DNA of 64,000 nt. Source: Schistosoma mansoni (lineage: Eukaryota; Platyhelminthes; Trematoda; Strigeidida; Schistosomatidae). Below, one piece after another: positions 1 through 13,417 of the stretch. Numbering within the stretch: position 1 is the stretch's first letter; every line of letters starts with the position of its first letter. The notes under the pieces are model-generated. The model worked only from the letters and a program-made list of their open reading frames with translations. It did no database searches and was not told the origin of the DNA. Position numbers and translations under genes: made by a program. The stretch covers positions 992,001-1,056,000 of the forward strand of contig NW_017386031.1 of the NCBI RefSeq assembly GCF_000237925.1, in the 5' to 3' direction.

Positions 1-103
1 ACTGTAGTTGCTGCTATCCTTTGTCTTCTGATTTTACGCGCCGTTAAGATTAGAATTATATCGATTATCGAAACGAACGATTAACGAATCGCGGCACTAC
101 ACC

Positions 104-602
104 AAATACTAGTCAGCATTGCGCGTCATGGTAATCGGTGTTCAGGCATACGTAACACATGGCCCAACCATCTCAGTTGATGAAGATTCATCACCTCATC
201 AACTGATTTACCATCGTTCCCTAATACCCTGCGTCTAACCTCACTATTACTTACCCGGTTATCCCAGCAGATGCGAGCAATATTTCTAAGGCATCTGTGG
301 TCAAATACTAGTAACTTGCTAGTATCTTCTACTCTTAATGGCCATGTTTCACAGCCGTAAAGTAGAACAGAGAGAACTGTTGAGCAATACACTCGTCCCT
401 TAATTGATAGACGGATATCTCGCCTTCGCCATAGGTGACGTAAGTTGGCAAAAGCCAAACGAGCTTTTTGAATCCGTGCTGAGATTTCGTCAGACACCAA
501 CCCATTAGGGCTGATCAGACTTCCAAGATAAGTGAAGTTGTCGACGCGTTCCTCTACTTCACTCCCTATCCTTAGTTTAGGTGTTGACGCAGAGCTGTAG
601 AG
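104..602 (-). mobile_element. SR2-like LINE fragment (C-terminal thumb region)
   Basis: Nearly identical to 58275-58770 of the full-length element. The frame at 126-500 reads [20 protein letters not shown], then CETWPLRVED and [14 protein letters not shown]. It is truncated on both sides. Confidence 0.9.
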
Positions 603-847
603 GGGAAAGATATCTATACCTAATAAGAGTTTTAGTTTAGAATAGCATGGTGAAAGAAATATATTTTAAATTATACATAGGAATCTTAATGGAACTATAT
701 TGTATACAAATGACTGATCATTGAGCGATGAATAATATCATGTTTATCTTGTCCTGCAAGTTGTCGATCAAGTTGCAATGTTCTCTCCATTCTCAGTGGT
801 TCGATATAACATGTACTATAACGAGATATTAGGTAGTTGGAGATAGT

Positions 848-908
848 TAGCAAGAAACTCTAGACCTATGTTTCATGCTACATGGTACTAGTCAGTAAAG
901 CATATCTA
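848..908 (-). ncRNA. Degraded hammerhead ribozyme (Sm-alpha-like)
   Basis: The minus strand reads CTGACTAG, then GTAGCATGAAACATAGGTC. The GAAAC box and GTC site are kept, but the CTGANGAG box is altered (TAG for GAG), so activity is doubtful. Confidence 0.6.
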
Positions 909-918
909 CAATCATTTT

Positions 919-1330
919 ATATTTATTTACATTATTTAAACACATAAACATTGGTATAAGGAGGCACCAAATACAAATGCACCACATAGATCGTCCGATT
1001 TGTGTATGGGCAGTAATACTGCCCGGATGCCCGAACCGAAGCAGGTGGTTTTTGTTAGGGGGCCACATCCCGAGCCTTCGACCTAAAGGTCTGATGCATA
1101 ATGTGGTGGAGCAAAGTCAGGAGATGTAGCCCCATGGTAGCTAGTGACCGACGATAGGTTTGTACGCCATTTTTTCCCTCAGGATCACAGAGCCCATATA
1201 CATCATTGGTTTGGAATCAGGGTTTTCCAACTCGCTTAGGTGGATACTCCATATCCACCACACCAATTAAAGCGCCGGACGTTCGCTTTTCTCCTTCACA
1301 ATTTCGTAAACAATCGTGAGGAGACTGATG
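919..1330 (-). repeat. SINE-A copy, 5'-truncated
   Basis: SINE-A is the name used here for a repeat of about 500 bp. It starts CCCAAATGCCCTGGTACGG and ends GTGTTTAAATAAATAAATA, and over ten copies lie in the window. This one is inverted and diverged and lacks its 5' end. It creates spurious short reading frames. Confidence 0.85.
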
Positions 1331-1587
1331 CTCTTTACGGGATTTGAAAGCGCAACATAAGGTAAGTAGTCTAAGAAGTTAGGTACGAACTACTCAGGCC
1401 ACGACTGACTCCCTACGAAGTATCTTGTCAACTACCTAATAAACCACACTATCTATTTATTTGTGCACGTACAATAGTGACTAACTTTAAATTAGGTTCT
1501 AAACGTTTTAGTAGGAAGTTTCAACTTATGTCAGTTAAAACATGTCTACAACTGAGACAGATATTCCATCAATGATGGCGTCCATGT

Positions 1588-2062
1588 AATATCATCAGTC
1601 AGTCACAATGTAGAACTTCGTACGTACGTACATCAGTTCAAGTTGCCATATCACATTAGCACAGAGATGCAGTTGTCGATTCAAATCCCATAGTGGTAGA
1701 AGTAGTAAGAGTATAAGCAGTAATTGGAAAGATTAGGGTTCGAAGATGTTATTGAAGGAGTATAATACAGTGAAATAAATTTGGAAAGAGAAAAAAGACA
1801 TGAAGAATTCAGAAGATTAGAATTTGGCAGAACACAAAGAGTGGATGCACCTTCGCCATTGCAAACGATTTTGGGCCATGTCATTCAAGGTCTCTAACCA
1901 TAGGTTGTTAACATCTCACGGGTCCCGACCAGGTAGTCTACACCTACCAACATAACTCAGTCCACTTGTCAGTGACTTCATGGATTTTTGCCACGTTTTG
2001 GTCTGGCCGCCCGTAGCCTTCTTCCAACCTACTCCTACACCATGTAAAGTCGCAAAATGCTT
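1588..2062 (-). mobile_element. RTE-like LINE 3' fragment, subfamily B
   Basis: Ends in GTACGTACGTAC plus TGACTGACTGA tail repeats. The minus strand reads [10 protein letters not shown] and pieces of [20 protein letters not shown]. It is clearly related to the copies at 18632 and 45005. Confidence 0.8.
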
Positions 2063-2399
2063 GAAGCAAATAAAAAAGCAATTCACTAGATTGTTAACTC
2101 AGTGTGTGTGTGTGTGTGTTAATAACAATATATTTGGAATGCAAACCGATATTTCTGTGATATATCAATGGGGCGTCTGTATTATGTCAATGTTGATGAT
2201 AATACTACACATTTGTAAAGTTGTATACTAAACACTATACTTCAAAATAAGTGATTAAGGGTGCACTGACAAATCTTATGTCAAGTGACATTGTACCTAC
2301 TAGTCCCAGCAAAGTTAAGCACGACAATAAATATGCCATATCAAGTTTTAACAATAAGTTATATGAAAGAGTGTACTAGTATTTGATCTTACATATTTT

Positions 2400-2548
2400 C
2401 GAATGATGCCTCGGATATTTAGGGACCATAATGTCAGCGATTTTGAGGATGGATGGAAAGTACTAGGTAAGTATGACAAATCGATTGAAGTGATGGTGAA
2501 TCATTTTCAACTTAAATGGTTAAGACATGTATTACATGTCCCCATATA
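2400..2548 (+). mobile_element. RTE-like LINE scrap
   Basis: A degraded match to the ...GKYDKSIEVMVNHFQLKWLRHVL thumb region, about 150 bp. Confidence 0.5.
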
Positions 2549-2552
2549 ATGA

Positions 2553-2700
2553 CTAACTCCGCCTGTAGCTCTTCTAGAGTTACTGCCAGTCCCAAGCCCG
2601 GGTAAAGGAGGAGGGTTGGGCATGGGGTTAGCGACCCCATCCCGTAGAAAAGCTAACTCGCTAAAAAACGCTAACCAGAAAAAAATTCATCTAATGACTA
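2553..2700 (+). mobile_element. Perere-3-like LINE 5' scrap
   Basis: TAGCTCTTCTAGAGTTACTG, then CAAGCCCGGGTAAAGGAGG, matches the 5' end of the LINE at 29613-32555 in inverted orientation. The rest is lost. Confidence 0.65.
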
Positions 2701-2754
2701 TCAGGAACCGCTAGCATGGTGTAGAGGTATGTTGACAGAAAACAAGGGATCTCT

Positions 2755-2845
2755 AAACTAGGACATGGGAATCAGTCCATGAAGACACTGAGTATTGAAC
2801 TAGGACGCAAAGGCCATCCAGTGCTTTCAGGTTTTCAATGGTGAT
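2755..2845 (+). repeat. SINE-B scrap
   Basis: GGCCATCCAGTGCTTTCAGG and the preceding AGGACGCAAA match the 3' hammerhead side in degraded form. Confidence 0.5.
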
Positions 2846-3387
2846 ATAACATTCATCCATTAATGATCTCAATGAAAAAATTAACAATATCTACAACCCC
2901 ACATTGATATATAGAGAGTAGCTTGAATGTACCTGGAAAGTGAGATGAAGTGAAATATTCGAATCTTTCCACATTTGACTAAAACCTTGTCCTGTCGACC
3001 TTGATTGATTACTATTGATGTTTAACCTGTCACGATTTATCTTTTTATTTTGATTACATCTCCATTTGATCTTATTCTTGACCCTATATTTATTCTTAGT
3101 TTTCCAGTCGAATGTGCATACACAAATGTCTATATGTATTGATGATCATGGTCAAATTCAGGACAAAGGATTGAATTAAATGGAGATACAATCAAAATAA
3201 AGAGACAAATGATAACAGGTTAAACATTAACAGTAACCAATCATAATCCAGGTCGATAGAATAAACTGTTATTCAGATGTGAAAAAAATTCGAATACTTC
3301 ACTTCTGACCGAAGTTTATCCTGATGATGTTGATCAAAAGCATGATGAATGCTCTACGACTAAACCATGCAGCTCAAAGAACAAAAC

Positions 3388-3912
3388 TTTATTTATTTAT
3401 TTAAACATATAAATATTGGTACAAGGAAGCACCAGATATATATGCGCCACACAAATCTCATTCGATTTGTGTGAGGGATGTGATACTGCTCAGGTGCCCA
3501 AACTGAAGCAGGTGGTTTTCTTAGGGGGCCACATCCCGAGTCTTTGACCAAAAGGTCTACTCCACACAGCAGTGGAGCATTGTGAGGCGATGTGGTCCCA
3601 TGGTAGCCGGTGATCAACGATTGATTCATACGCCATTTGTTCCTTCAGGATACTGGAGCCCATGTGCACCATAGCTTTGGAATCAGGGTTATCCAATTCT
3701 CCTAGGTGGACTTTCTGTGTCCATTAACCCGGTTAAAGTGTCGGACATTCGCTTTTCGTTCTCTCAATTGCGCAAACAACACTCCCACCACGAGAAGGCA
3801 GTGAGTAGGACTTCCCTGGCACAGGCTATATACGCGTGGCCATGTGATAGCATTTCGAGAGGGAGAGCGGACTCTCTCCCCTCTCAGCTGTACTAGGGCA
3901 TTTTGGGGGTCA
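3388..3912 (-). repeat. SINE-A copy, full length
   Basis: Inverted copy from the ATTTATTTATTT tail to the CCCCCAAAATGCCC-type start, with only modest divergence. Its sequence explains the short minus frames at 3393-3696. Confidence 0.92.
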
Positions 3913-3995
3913 GAGAACGAAACTACATCAAAATAATCTAAATGAACTACAAATCTTCTCCATCATCTCAATACAAATATATAAATTTCACTTAC

Positions 3996-4455
3996 AGATG
4001 TAAATGTAATATAAAATGCTATCGTTGTAGTAAACAAGCATAATCCAATAGCAAGACCCAATAATGTAGAAACTAATAAACGATCCAAATATAATCCACA
4101 TGTTTGTTTAGTTAATTGATCACATAGAATAATATCAGAATCTTTTTTATGGGAGATAAACTTGTATAGTATATTTTTTTGTCCCATAATTGATCTTTCC
4201 GATTGGTGTCTTTGATATTGATTTGTATCATTGACGAATTCCGGTGTAGTAGATGTCGATAACAATGTCGGTGATGATGATGATGAGGATAATGAAATTT
4301 TCTTTTGTAATGAATTAACTGATAAGAAAAATTCATTAGAATCAACATACATATCTGGTATTTTATCAACACGATTACGTAATGGATTCCATTTAGAACT
4401 ATTACGACATAGACGCCATGAAGCAGCAATTGTTTTTAATTGTAAACGAAGTAAA
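3996..4455 (-). CDS. PIGQ: PIGQ exon 7 (WRLxR-KWNPLRxRVD block)
   Basis: The exon opens with [18 protein letters not shown] and [11 protein letters not shown], a family hallmark. About 90 residues follow that are rich in Ser, Thr, Lys and Asn and absent from the human protein, which has only a few residues there. The membrane segment [19 protein letters not shown] and [12 protein letters not shown] close the exon at a GTAAGT donor in phase 0. Confidence 0.88.
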
Positions 4456-7400
4456 CTATAAGAAAAGTTAATAAAGAGATTCATATGAGAAGAAAACAAC
4501 ATGAATACATATACATATACAGAATAAGTAAGCGGATAAATTAAACGATATTAAATTCCTGGTAACGGCAAGTGATTATATCTAGTAGTTAACCATATTG
4601 ATATAGCGGGAACGAGATGTTAACCTTTGATACAGTCACCGAAGAGCATATACAAATAGTAACTTTTTTGTTAAGATGCCGGTTCAGTGGTCTATCGGTT
4701 AAGTGCTCTGGCGCGAGACTGGGTTCGAATCTCGCGAAGCGAGGTCGTGGATGCGTACTGTCGCTGAGGAGTCTCACAATAGGGCGAAACGGCCGTCCAG
4801 TGCTTCCAGGATTTCCCTAGTGGTCTAGTTTCAATTCACTCACGCTTTCAACTATGAAAATACTAAATCTCCACAAAAACCCCTTCTGATAAAATATGAA
4901 GTGAATATGTTTGGGATCAATCTATATCCATATAATCTAGAAACCATTGAATCATTCATTTCTAAGAATCTAGTGAAGGCAGTCACAGAGAAGCTTACAT
5001 ATAATATTACACGCTTCAGATTAAAGGCTATTTGACTATATGCAGTGATATAACCTTGTAGTTGAGTAAATCACAGCATTTTCGACCACTAAATACTTCT
5101 ACTACAACAGCTTCTAATATGCCTACAGAAAGATATCCGCAAAAATAAATTGGCAATGATGTAAGATGGTTCCAGATGTTTAGAGAAATCCTTCTGAACC
5201 TAGTTTTCGTGTTAGTCGGCCCTCGTCGGTATGGCGTACTAGCAAATGATGCTCTCAGATGGATAAGAACGTGGGTCACCCAGTTTCATTATACAGGGTA
5301 TCATTAAGTTGTTCAAGACGAAACTGAACACTTGCTGGACTGGTATATTTACAAGTGACTGGTCACTGGATAGTAACCAACAGAATTCGATTAGGAGCAC
5401 TAAGGGTTAGATAAACAATGACATGTTTAAGTCTCCAGTTTTTTGTAAGAGTCGTTAATACTTTCAAAACCAGATTAAGTAAAGTCAGGTTCAAACTTGT
5501 TATGTAATAACGGTTAAAATATGAGTGTATAAACTATTTAGTCGCCGCTCCATTTAAGGTAAATCATTTACAAAGAAAAGGGTTTATGTACTCAACCTTG
5601 GGGAAACACTTTTTAAGTAGAAGTGTTGTTTAAACTGAAGTATGTGGAGTGGGATTTCACTGTTGACATTCAAGAAAGCTTTAAGTTAAGTATGACATCG
5701 ACAAAATGTCGTATAGCAGGAAAATAAACTTGGTAGGATTATAGTAGAGAAGTAGAACATTAAACTATTTCATAAGTTAGTTTTCAGTATAGATTGATTT
5801 CAGTTGAAAGTCACGAACAAGTGTTCTATTTTAAGACATGTCAACTATGTGAAATCATGATCGTACGACATAGAATGAACATTATGGTAAACATGAGATG
5901 ACTTCTAAATCATTGAATTGTAATTCAATTCAATAATACTATCAGTGATATGGTAAATCAGTTGATGAGGTCATGAATATTCATCGACTGAGATCGTTGG
6001 GCCAGGTGTTACGTATGCCTGAACACCGATTACCACGGCGCGCTATGCCGACTAGTATAGGGGATGGTTGGAAGAGAGTTAGGGACGGCCAAACCAAAAC
6101 GTGGCATCAGTGCTTGAAGTCACTAACTTCTAGTTTGAGCCATGTTGGTAGGTGCAGGCTACTTGGTTGGGGTCAGCGTGACTATATGTGCCTGGACCTA
6201 CGTTGTAGCTGACTGACTGACGAGTTGAACTCTATTAGCCATAGCTATTACTATAGATAATTTTAAAGTAAATTTATTATTATCAGAAATTCATTGTTCA
6301 GATCACAGTTCACAGTTATATAACATACCCTTGTGGGCCAGGGTGATTTTGCATTGGTTTTCAGGAGAACCAGATACCATCCAAACATTCACGTGACAAC
6401 CCAAACAGTACAGCTCAATCCTGTTTAACAGGAGAGCCAGACAATGTCCACTGGCTTAACTCGAGCAGTACAGCCCAATCCCGCCCCACCATTCATATAC
6501 ACATTTACATCACATGTATAATTATTCCGATCAGTGATCGCATAAATCAATTATGCACAGCATGAACAGGTCAAAGTTGAAATATTCCGCTTACACGACA
6601 GTTAAACTCATTAATGTTAGCAATGGCGATATGCCTTACAATGCTCCAATGACAATAGCCCTTGAAAACACTGAAAAGCAACCATCAGTATGAATGAAAT
6701 CGGTTAACCAGCAAACCAATTCTGTACACGAACAGTCAGCAAAACTTGCCAAAGTAATGACGAACCATCCATAATGTCAATGGCGAACCTCCAATCTCAC
6801 ATAAGACCTTAACGTCTAACTAATGTTGTTATCTAATTAGTGATTGGCTTTAAGAGGCATTTCTTGGAGTTCTAGTAAGAAGCAATGACCAGTGGAGTTC
6901 AACCAAGTCTGTTGTGAGATAGTAACTCATTGAAGACAATGATGGATGTGTTGCTCAATTTCATGATCTTGTTTTTCTACATGATTTATAATGATATAAA
7001 TAGTAACAAGGAATGGTACATGTAAATAAACATGATTGTTTTTGTTTGTATTAGATAGATTTTGTTTATCATATAAACAAAATCAATGTTATACATCTAT
7101 TAGATTACATTCTCATTGATTGTAAGAACAAACGAATACCTTATTTAAAAACTTATGTTCAATTTAGAGTTTAGTTGCAACCCTGACTTGATGATCAAGT
7201 GTGATTACTTACTTACTTACTTACTTACTTATGCCTGTTACTCCTCGTGGAAGAGCATAGGCCGCACACCAGTTTTATCTATCCAACCCTGTCCTGAGCC
7301 TTCCTTTCCAGTTCTTTCCAGTTTCTATTCATCCTTTTCATATCTGCTTCTATTTCCCGGCGTAATGTATTCTTTGACCCTCCTCTTTTTTGCTTCCATT

Positions 7401-10400
7401 CCGGATTCCAAGTTAGGGATTGCCTTATAATGCACATTGGTGATCTCCTTAATGTATGTCCGATCTACTTCCAACGTCTTTTCCTAATTTCCTCTTCAGC
7501 TGGAAGCTGGTTTGTCCTCTACCATAAAACGCTGTTGCTGATAGTATCCGGCCAATGGATGTTGAGTATTTTGCGTAGACAACTATTTATAAATACTTGT
7601 ACCTTCCTGATGATGGTCGTAGTAGTTCTCCTCGTTTCAGCTCCATACAGTAGGACTGTCTTGACGTTCTCATTGAAGATTCTGACTTTGAAATTAGTTG
7701 ACAGTTGTTTGGAGTTCCATATGTTCTTCAATTGTAGAAATGCTGTCTTTGCTTTGCCAGATCAAGTGTGATAAGTTAACTAAATTATACTGGCTATAAT
7801 ACTTGTTCCTTTGATTTCTACTATATCAATTAGATCAGTTGAAGAAAGATTAGAATTAAAGAGAAAAGGAAGGTGAATAGGTGAAATCTTACCGTTGATT
7901 GCATAGGGGTGTGACAACGATAAGTAGTTTGCCTAATACAACTATCATCTGCAGTGATACTGCTTTCTTATAAATGAAGTAACTAGAAATGATCAACCTT
8001 ACTTTGTGCCAACGATTTCCATATCCGGAGGTAATACATTAACAACTTATCACAGAAAGGGAATGTGGGACCGGCCTTAAACGGTTATTCTATGGGCTCT
8101 ACGGTCATGGTTCTAGGTCTCTAAGATCACCACCAACCCATTTTTCTTCCAGGTCTTCCAAGAAAAACTGTAATTTAACGGTGTGGACAACCGCGAAGCA
8201 ACATACCAGAATTAAATCCTATTACTAACGAGAGTCAGAAGCGATACTGTCGAGAACATATTACTATTAAGTCACTCCTGTATCATCCTGACCGTTGCTG
8301 CTACCTTAAAATGGTGGTCGGGCTTGCCTATTATGATGAACCATTGGAGCTATACTGGCTGGAACAATCGTTCCTCAAGGTCATACCATGCCAGACAGGT
8401 CAGTTGAAGAGTGGTGCGACTAAAAGCAGCAAACCCAAGGTCCGAAGACGAAGTCGTACTGCTGACTGTACAGAGGTGTGACGGCAGTAAGATGTTTCCT
8501 TCAGACAACCAGCATAACAGCGATGCTGCCTTCCCACAAGGAGGGGTGTGGTTGGGGAAGGTCGACCCTAAAAATGAACACCTCGCCTTATAACACGGCT
8601 ATCCGTCTCTGGCGGTAAGGTCCCAACAAGTACGGAGCTAATACAAAAATTACTCACAAAAAGGTCGTGTGTGACCGACCTCAGGCAGTTGTCCCTTGGG
8701 CACTGCGTCCACGCTCTCGGGTCATTAAGACCACTTCTAACCCGATTTCTTTTTCAGGTACCTCTATAAGAACCCTTTCACGGTGTGGGCAACTGGGAAG
8801 TGATAACCATCCGCATACCCCATAACAGCACTCAAGATCACTGTTATCATAATCAATCTCCTTCTTCAATTCCTATTGTTCCTCCCATCTCGACTTTCAA
8901 CACTAAACTTTTTCTTTCGGCTTCCTCCTCAAGTGTCACCATGGCCAACGATTCTAGTGCGCAAAACACTATCCCAGGTTTACAAAAACCTCGCTCCAAA
9001 CTACACATTGGAGCCTTCAACGTACGTACCCTGAGTCAAATCGGTCAACATGCCTCCTTGGCTAAGACCCTAGAATTTCATACCATTGATGCATGCTGTG
9101 TCTTCGAAACACGCATACAGGATCCTAGTGTGGTCATTCACTTGACCTCACCTCGCCAAAATGGACAGCCGACGAAATATACCCTCCGTGTATCTGGCGA
9201 CCCTATGGCTAGTTTTCGTGGAGTTGCAGGTGTAGGCATAGTACTTAAGTACGCGGGAAGAACAAGCAAGTAGTTGAACGCGTCGACAACTTCACTTATC
9301 TTGGAAGTTTGATCAGCCCTAATGGGTTGGTGTCTGACGAAATCTCGGCACGGATTCAAAAAGCTCGTTTGGCTTTTGCCAACTTACCTCACCTATGGCA
9401 AAAGTGAGATAACCGTCTATCAATTAAGGGACGAGTGTACTGCGCAGCAGTTCGCTTTGTTCTATGTCAATAGGCAGTGGCTTTCGCCAAAGAGTAATAA
9501 CAAGACTTAATTACATAATTATCACTTATACAATTTGTTTGTTCAAATCAAAGTCGAATGACTAGGTCCATTCATAGTAGGTATCATTACCAAGGTTTGA
9601 CTTGATAATTTCAAATAAATTGAGAATCAGTTGAAGTTAGATATTACCACCATTGGATGCCGGCCAGCTCAGTGGTCTATCGGTTATGTGCTCGCGAGCG
9701 AGACTGGTAGGTCCTGGGTTCGAATCTTGGGAGGTGAGGTCGTAGATGAGCACTGCTGAGGAGTCCCATAATAGGACGAAACGGCCGTCTAGTGCTTCCA
9801 GGTTTTCCATGGTGGTCTAGCTTCAATTGACTCATGATTTCAACTATGAAAAATTGAGAATTGTGTAGATTAATATTAATAGAATAATATACTTGTAATA
9901 TCCCAATGAGTAGAAAATGAGATTTTCTGACATTTCGTGAGTCGATGTAAGCTACCTCTTCAGAGAATAAATCAGTTTTGATATTACAAGTACATTATTT
10001 TATTTACATTCAATTATAGCTTACACGTGACAACGATCATGGTACACACGACTGACAATATAGTGAAGTATTCAATCATCGATCCAATGTTTTAGGCTGG
10101 AAGTAATGGCGAATCCAGAGGTGCGAAAAACGCAATATATATACTGTAACCATATGACGTTATGAATGGCCTGGTATATTCGGAAGTAGTGAGACTAGGC
10201 TATCTCTCTCCCTGTATGTGTGTCTTTGTAAACATTTCCATACGATAAATCCAGGTTCAAGGAATTCTCGGCCCACTTGTCAACAATCGATTTGTCCCAA
10301 GAGTTGCGACTTTAATTAGATCTAAGATGATAGTTAGTTTACTTCAAAGATAATATGCACGTAGATTTGTTGTTTCACCTACTTTGAATACTTCAACTAT

Positions 10401-12158
10401 ACACGGTCTTTAAATTTCCAAAGGAACATGATGCCTAACGATTACCAATTTATGTTGAGTAATTAATAATTTAAATTCACAGCCTACATTACTGATTACC
10501 TTTACCAGGATAACCAGGAAGTAGCTTGATAGCTGTTTTATTTTAGTATAAGGGACCCCTCAGACACTGTTAACCACGACCCCTTGAGGATCGAATCCAG
10601 GGCCATTGGGTACACGGAAAGCGCTTAACCTTCAGATCACTGACTTGGTACGCAATAATTCAAATGCCTGATTTCAATCAACTTGCTATAGTGAGCAACT
10701 ATTTTTAATCCTATCTATGAGTAACTGTCATAATAGGTCCATTTATGGGGTTTTTTGAAGAGCACTTCAAAAACTAGAATAAATCCGCTATTCACTACTT
10801 CTCGAATTTTATCAATTCATCGTAAAGAATAACTGTTTTTTCGAAAATCAACTTAAAAATAAAAGGAAAAGTGGTAGCTAGTAGTGGAATCCAGAACGTG
10901 TGTTTCGTCCTATCTGGAACTTACCAGCTGGATTTACCTGCATCTCATAGTGTTAATGTTCAACTCCGGGATTCGAACCCAGTACTGTTCGTTTCAAATG
11001 CTACCACGTTATCCACTTAACTACTGAGTTCAAATAGCCAATAACTTGTGTATTAAGATGAACTCTACTACATTTTTATATTTTCTTTTTATTTATTTCA
11101 TTTAAACACATAAATATTGGTACAAGGAAGCACCAGATATATATGCGCCACACAAATCTCATTCGATTTGTGTGAGGGCTGTGATACTGCTCAGGTGCTC
11201 AAATCGGAGGTGGCTTTCTTAGAGGGCCACACCCGTAGCCTTTGACCTAAAGGTCTGATCCACAAGGCAGTGGAGCAAAGTCAGGAGATATATTCCCATG
11301 GTAGCCAGTGAGCAACGATTGATTCATACGCCATTTGTTTCCTCAGGATACTGGAGCCCATGTGCATCATTGGTTTGGAATGAGGGTTTTCCAACTCCTC
11401 TAGGTGGACTTCCCGTTTCCACCGACCCAGTTAAAGCGCTGGACATTCGCTTTTTGTCCTCTCAATTTGGTAAACAACAGTAATGCCACGAGAAGGCAGT
11501 GAGTAGGACTTCCTTGTTAGAGGCTATATACACGTAGCCATATGAGAGCATTTCGATAGGAAGGGTGGCTCCTCCCCACTCTCTGCCGTATCAGAGCATT
11601 TACGGGCAGAATGTAATCAACAATACAAAATGAAATTTAATCAATTACAACTTTTTTTTGAATGTTTCATCTATAGATTTCCCCTACACCCACCCACCCA
11701 CCATTGTTTCGGAATCAAGGTTTTCCAACTCCCCTAGATAAACTTTCCATATCCACTAACCTGGTTAAAGCACCGGACGACAATTGATCAGTTGAGATAA
11801 GATGGTGGTTGGAGGTGGTCAACAGGAAACCCTGGACCTGGGTTTCGTGCTATTTGGTACTCGTCAGCAAGGTGTACTTGTAATCTTGAGGGAACTGGTG
11901 CTCCCTGACGGATTCGATCTCGTGTCACTCAGCTTCACAGTCAGTGAAGTTACCACTGAGCTATTCGGGCCGCGACCGACCTTCTGTTGAGTCACCTAGA
12001 CTAGTGACCACATTGTAACTTGATCGATAGCATTCGATCTGTACTAAGAAGGACTTAACACGCATGACATTAATCACCACCCAGTGATCAATTAATTGTG
12101 ACAATGGATTAGTCCCTATTATTGGTAATATATGTGCATTTTGTACAGATTACTTTGA

Positions 12159-12194
<36 letters not shown>

Positions 12195-12819
12195 ACCAAT
12201 ATAAACAAAACAAGTTGAACTTACTGTGTAGCATAGATATAAAAACTTGTTAAATGTAATGTAATCAATTCGATAGTATCTAATAATAAACATAATAATA
12301 AACTAAACATTAAACGTAACATTAAACGTATGATTAATGAAAAACACATTAGAAACAACTTGAATATAAATATAATATAATAGTAATAGTAATGGTAATG
12401 GTAATGATAGTAATGGGGGTAATACTGTTTATATTGATATATGGATATTGTTGCCATGATATAAATAGTACTCATTAATAAACATATGATTGTGATCATA
12501 TTGATTATATAATAATAATTATTATTATGATTATGATTATTGATTGAATGAATAGTTGCTATGGGGTTTAATTGATTTATTTTATTAAATATATTAATAA
12601 TTGTATAATAAATGTTACATATGAACGCCATGCTAATAAATGATATAAAAAAAATTGTCCCATTAAATAAGATAAGTGTATATTGATTTTTAAACCAGCT
12701 GGTTTACCTTGTTCAAGCCATAGCAATAAACGGGTTAATTCACAAGTGAAATACTGGAAAAAAAAGCAAAAAAAAGTAAAGTAAAAAGATGACAATGAAA
12801 ACAATAATTGATCTGTATA

Positions 12820-12870
<51 letters not shown>

Positions 12871-13372
12871 CTAAATGCCCTGCTACAGCCGAGAGTGGGG
12901 AGAGTCCGCTCTCCCTCTCCGAATGCTCTCACATGGCCACGTGTATATAGCCTCTACCAGGGAAGTCCTATTCACTGTCTTCTCGTGGCATTACTGTTGT
13001 TTACCAAATTGAGAGGACAAAAAGTCAATGTCCGGCCCCTTAACCGGATCGGTGGACACCGAAAGTCCACCTAGGGGAGTTGGAAAACCCTCATTCCAAA
13101 CCAATGATGCACATGGGCTCCAGTATCCTGAGAAAAAACAAATGGCGCATGAACCAATTGTTGGTCACCGACTACCATAAGACTGCATCTCTTCACGATG
13201 CTCCACTGCCTTCTGGATCAGATCTTCATGTCAAAGGCTCCGGGTGTGTCCCACTAAGAAAATCACCTGTTTCGGTTTGGGCACCTGGGCAGTATCACGG
13301 CCCTCACACAAATCAAGTGAGATTTGTGTGGCGCATATGTATCTGGTGCTTCCTTTTACCGATATTTATGTT

Positions 13373-13417
<45 letters not shown>

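Noticed and set aside
4231-4461. Plus-strand frame of 76 codons with an acidic run
   Set aside because: It is the antisense of PIGQ exon 7; the Asp/Glu run mirrors the Ser codons of the real exon.
4672-4740. tRNA gene-like sequence with A and B boxes
   Set aside because: It is the head of a SINE-B copy, without a plausible acceptor stem or anticodon arm, and it recurs in a dozen diverged copies.
7206-7232. TTAC tandem run as a possible repeat array
   Set aside because: It is the simple 3' tail of a Perere-3-like LINE.
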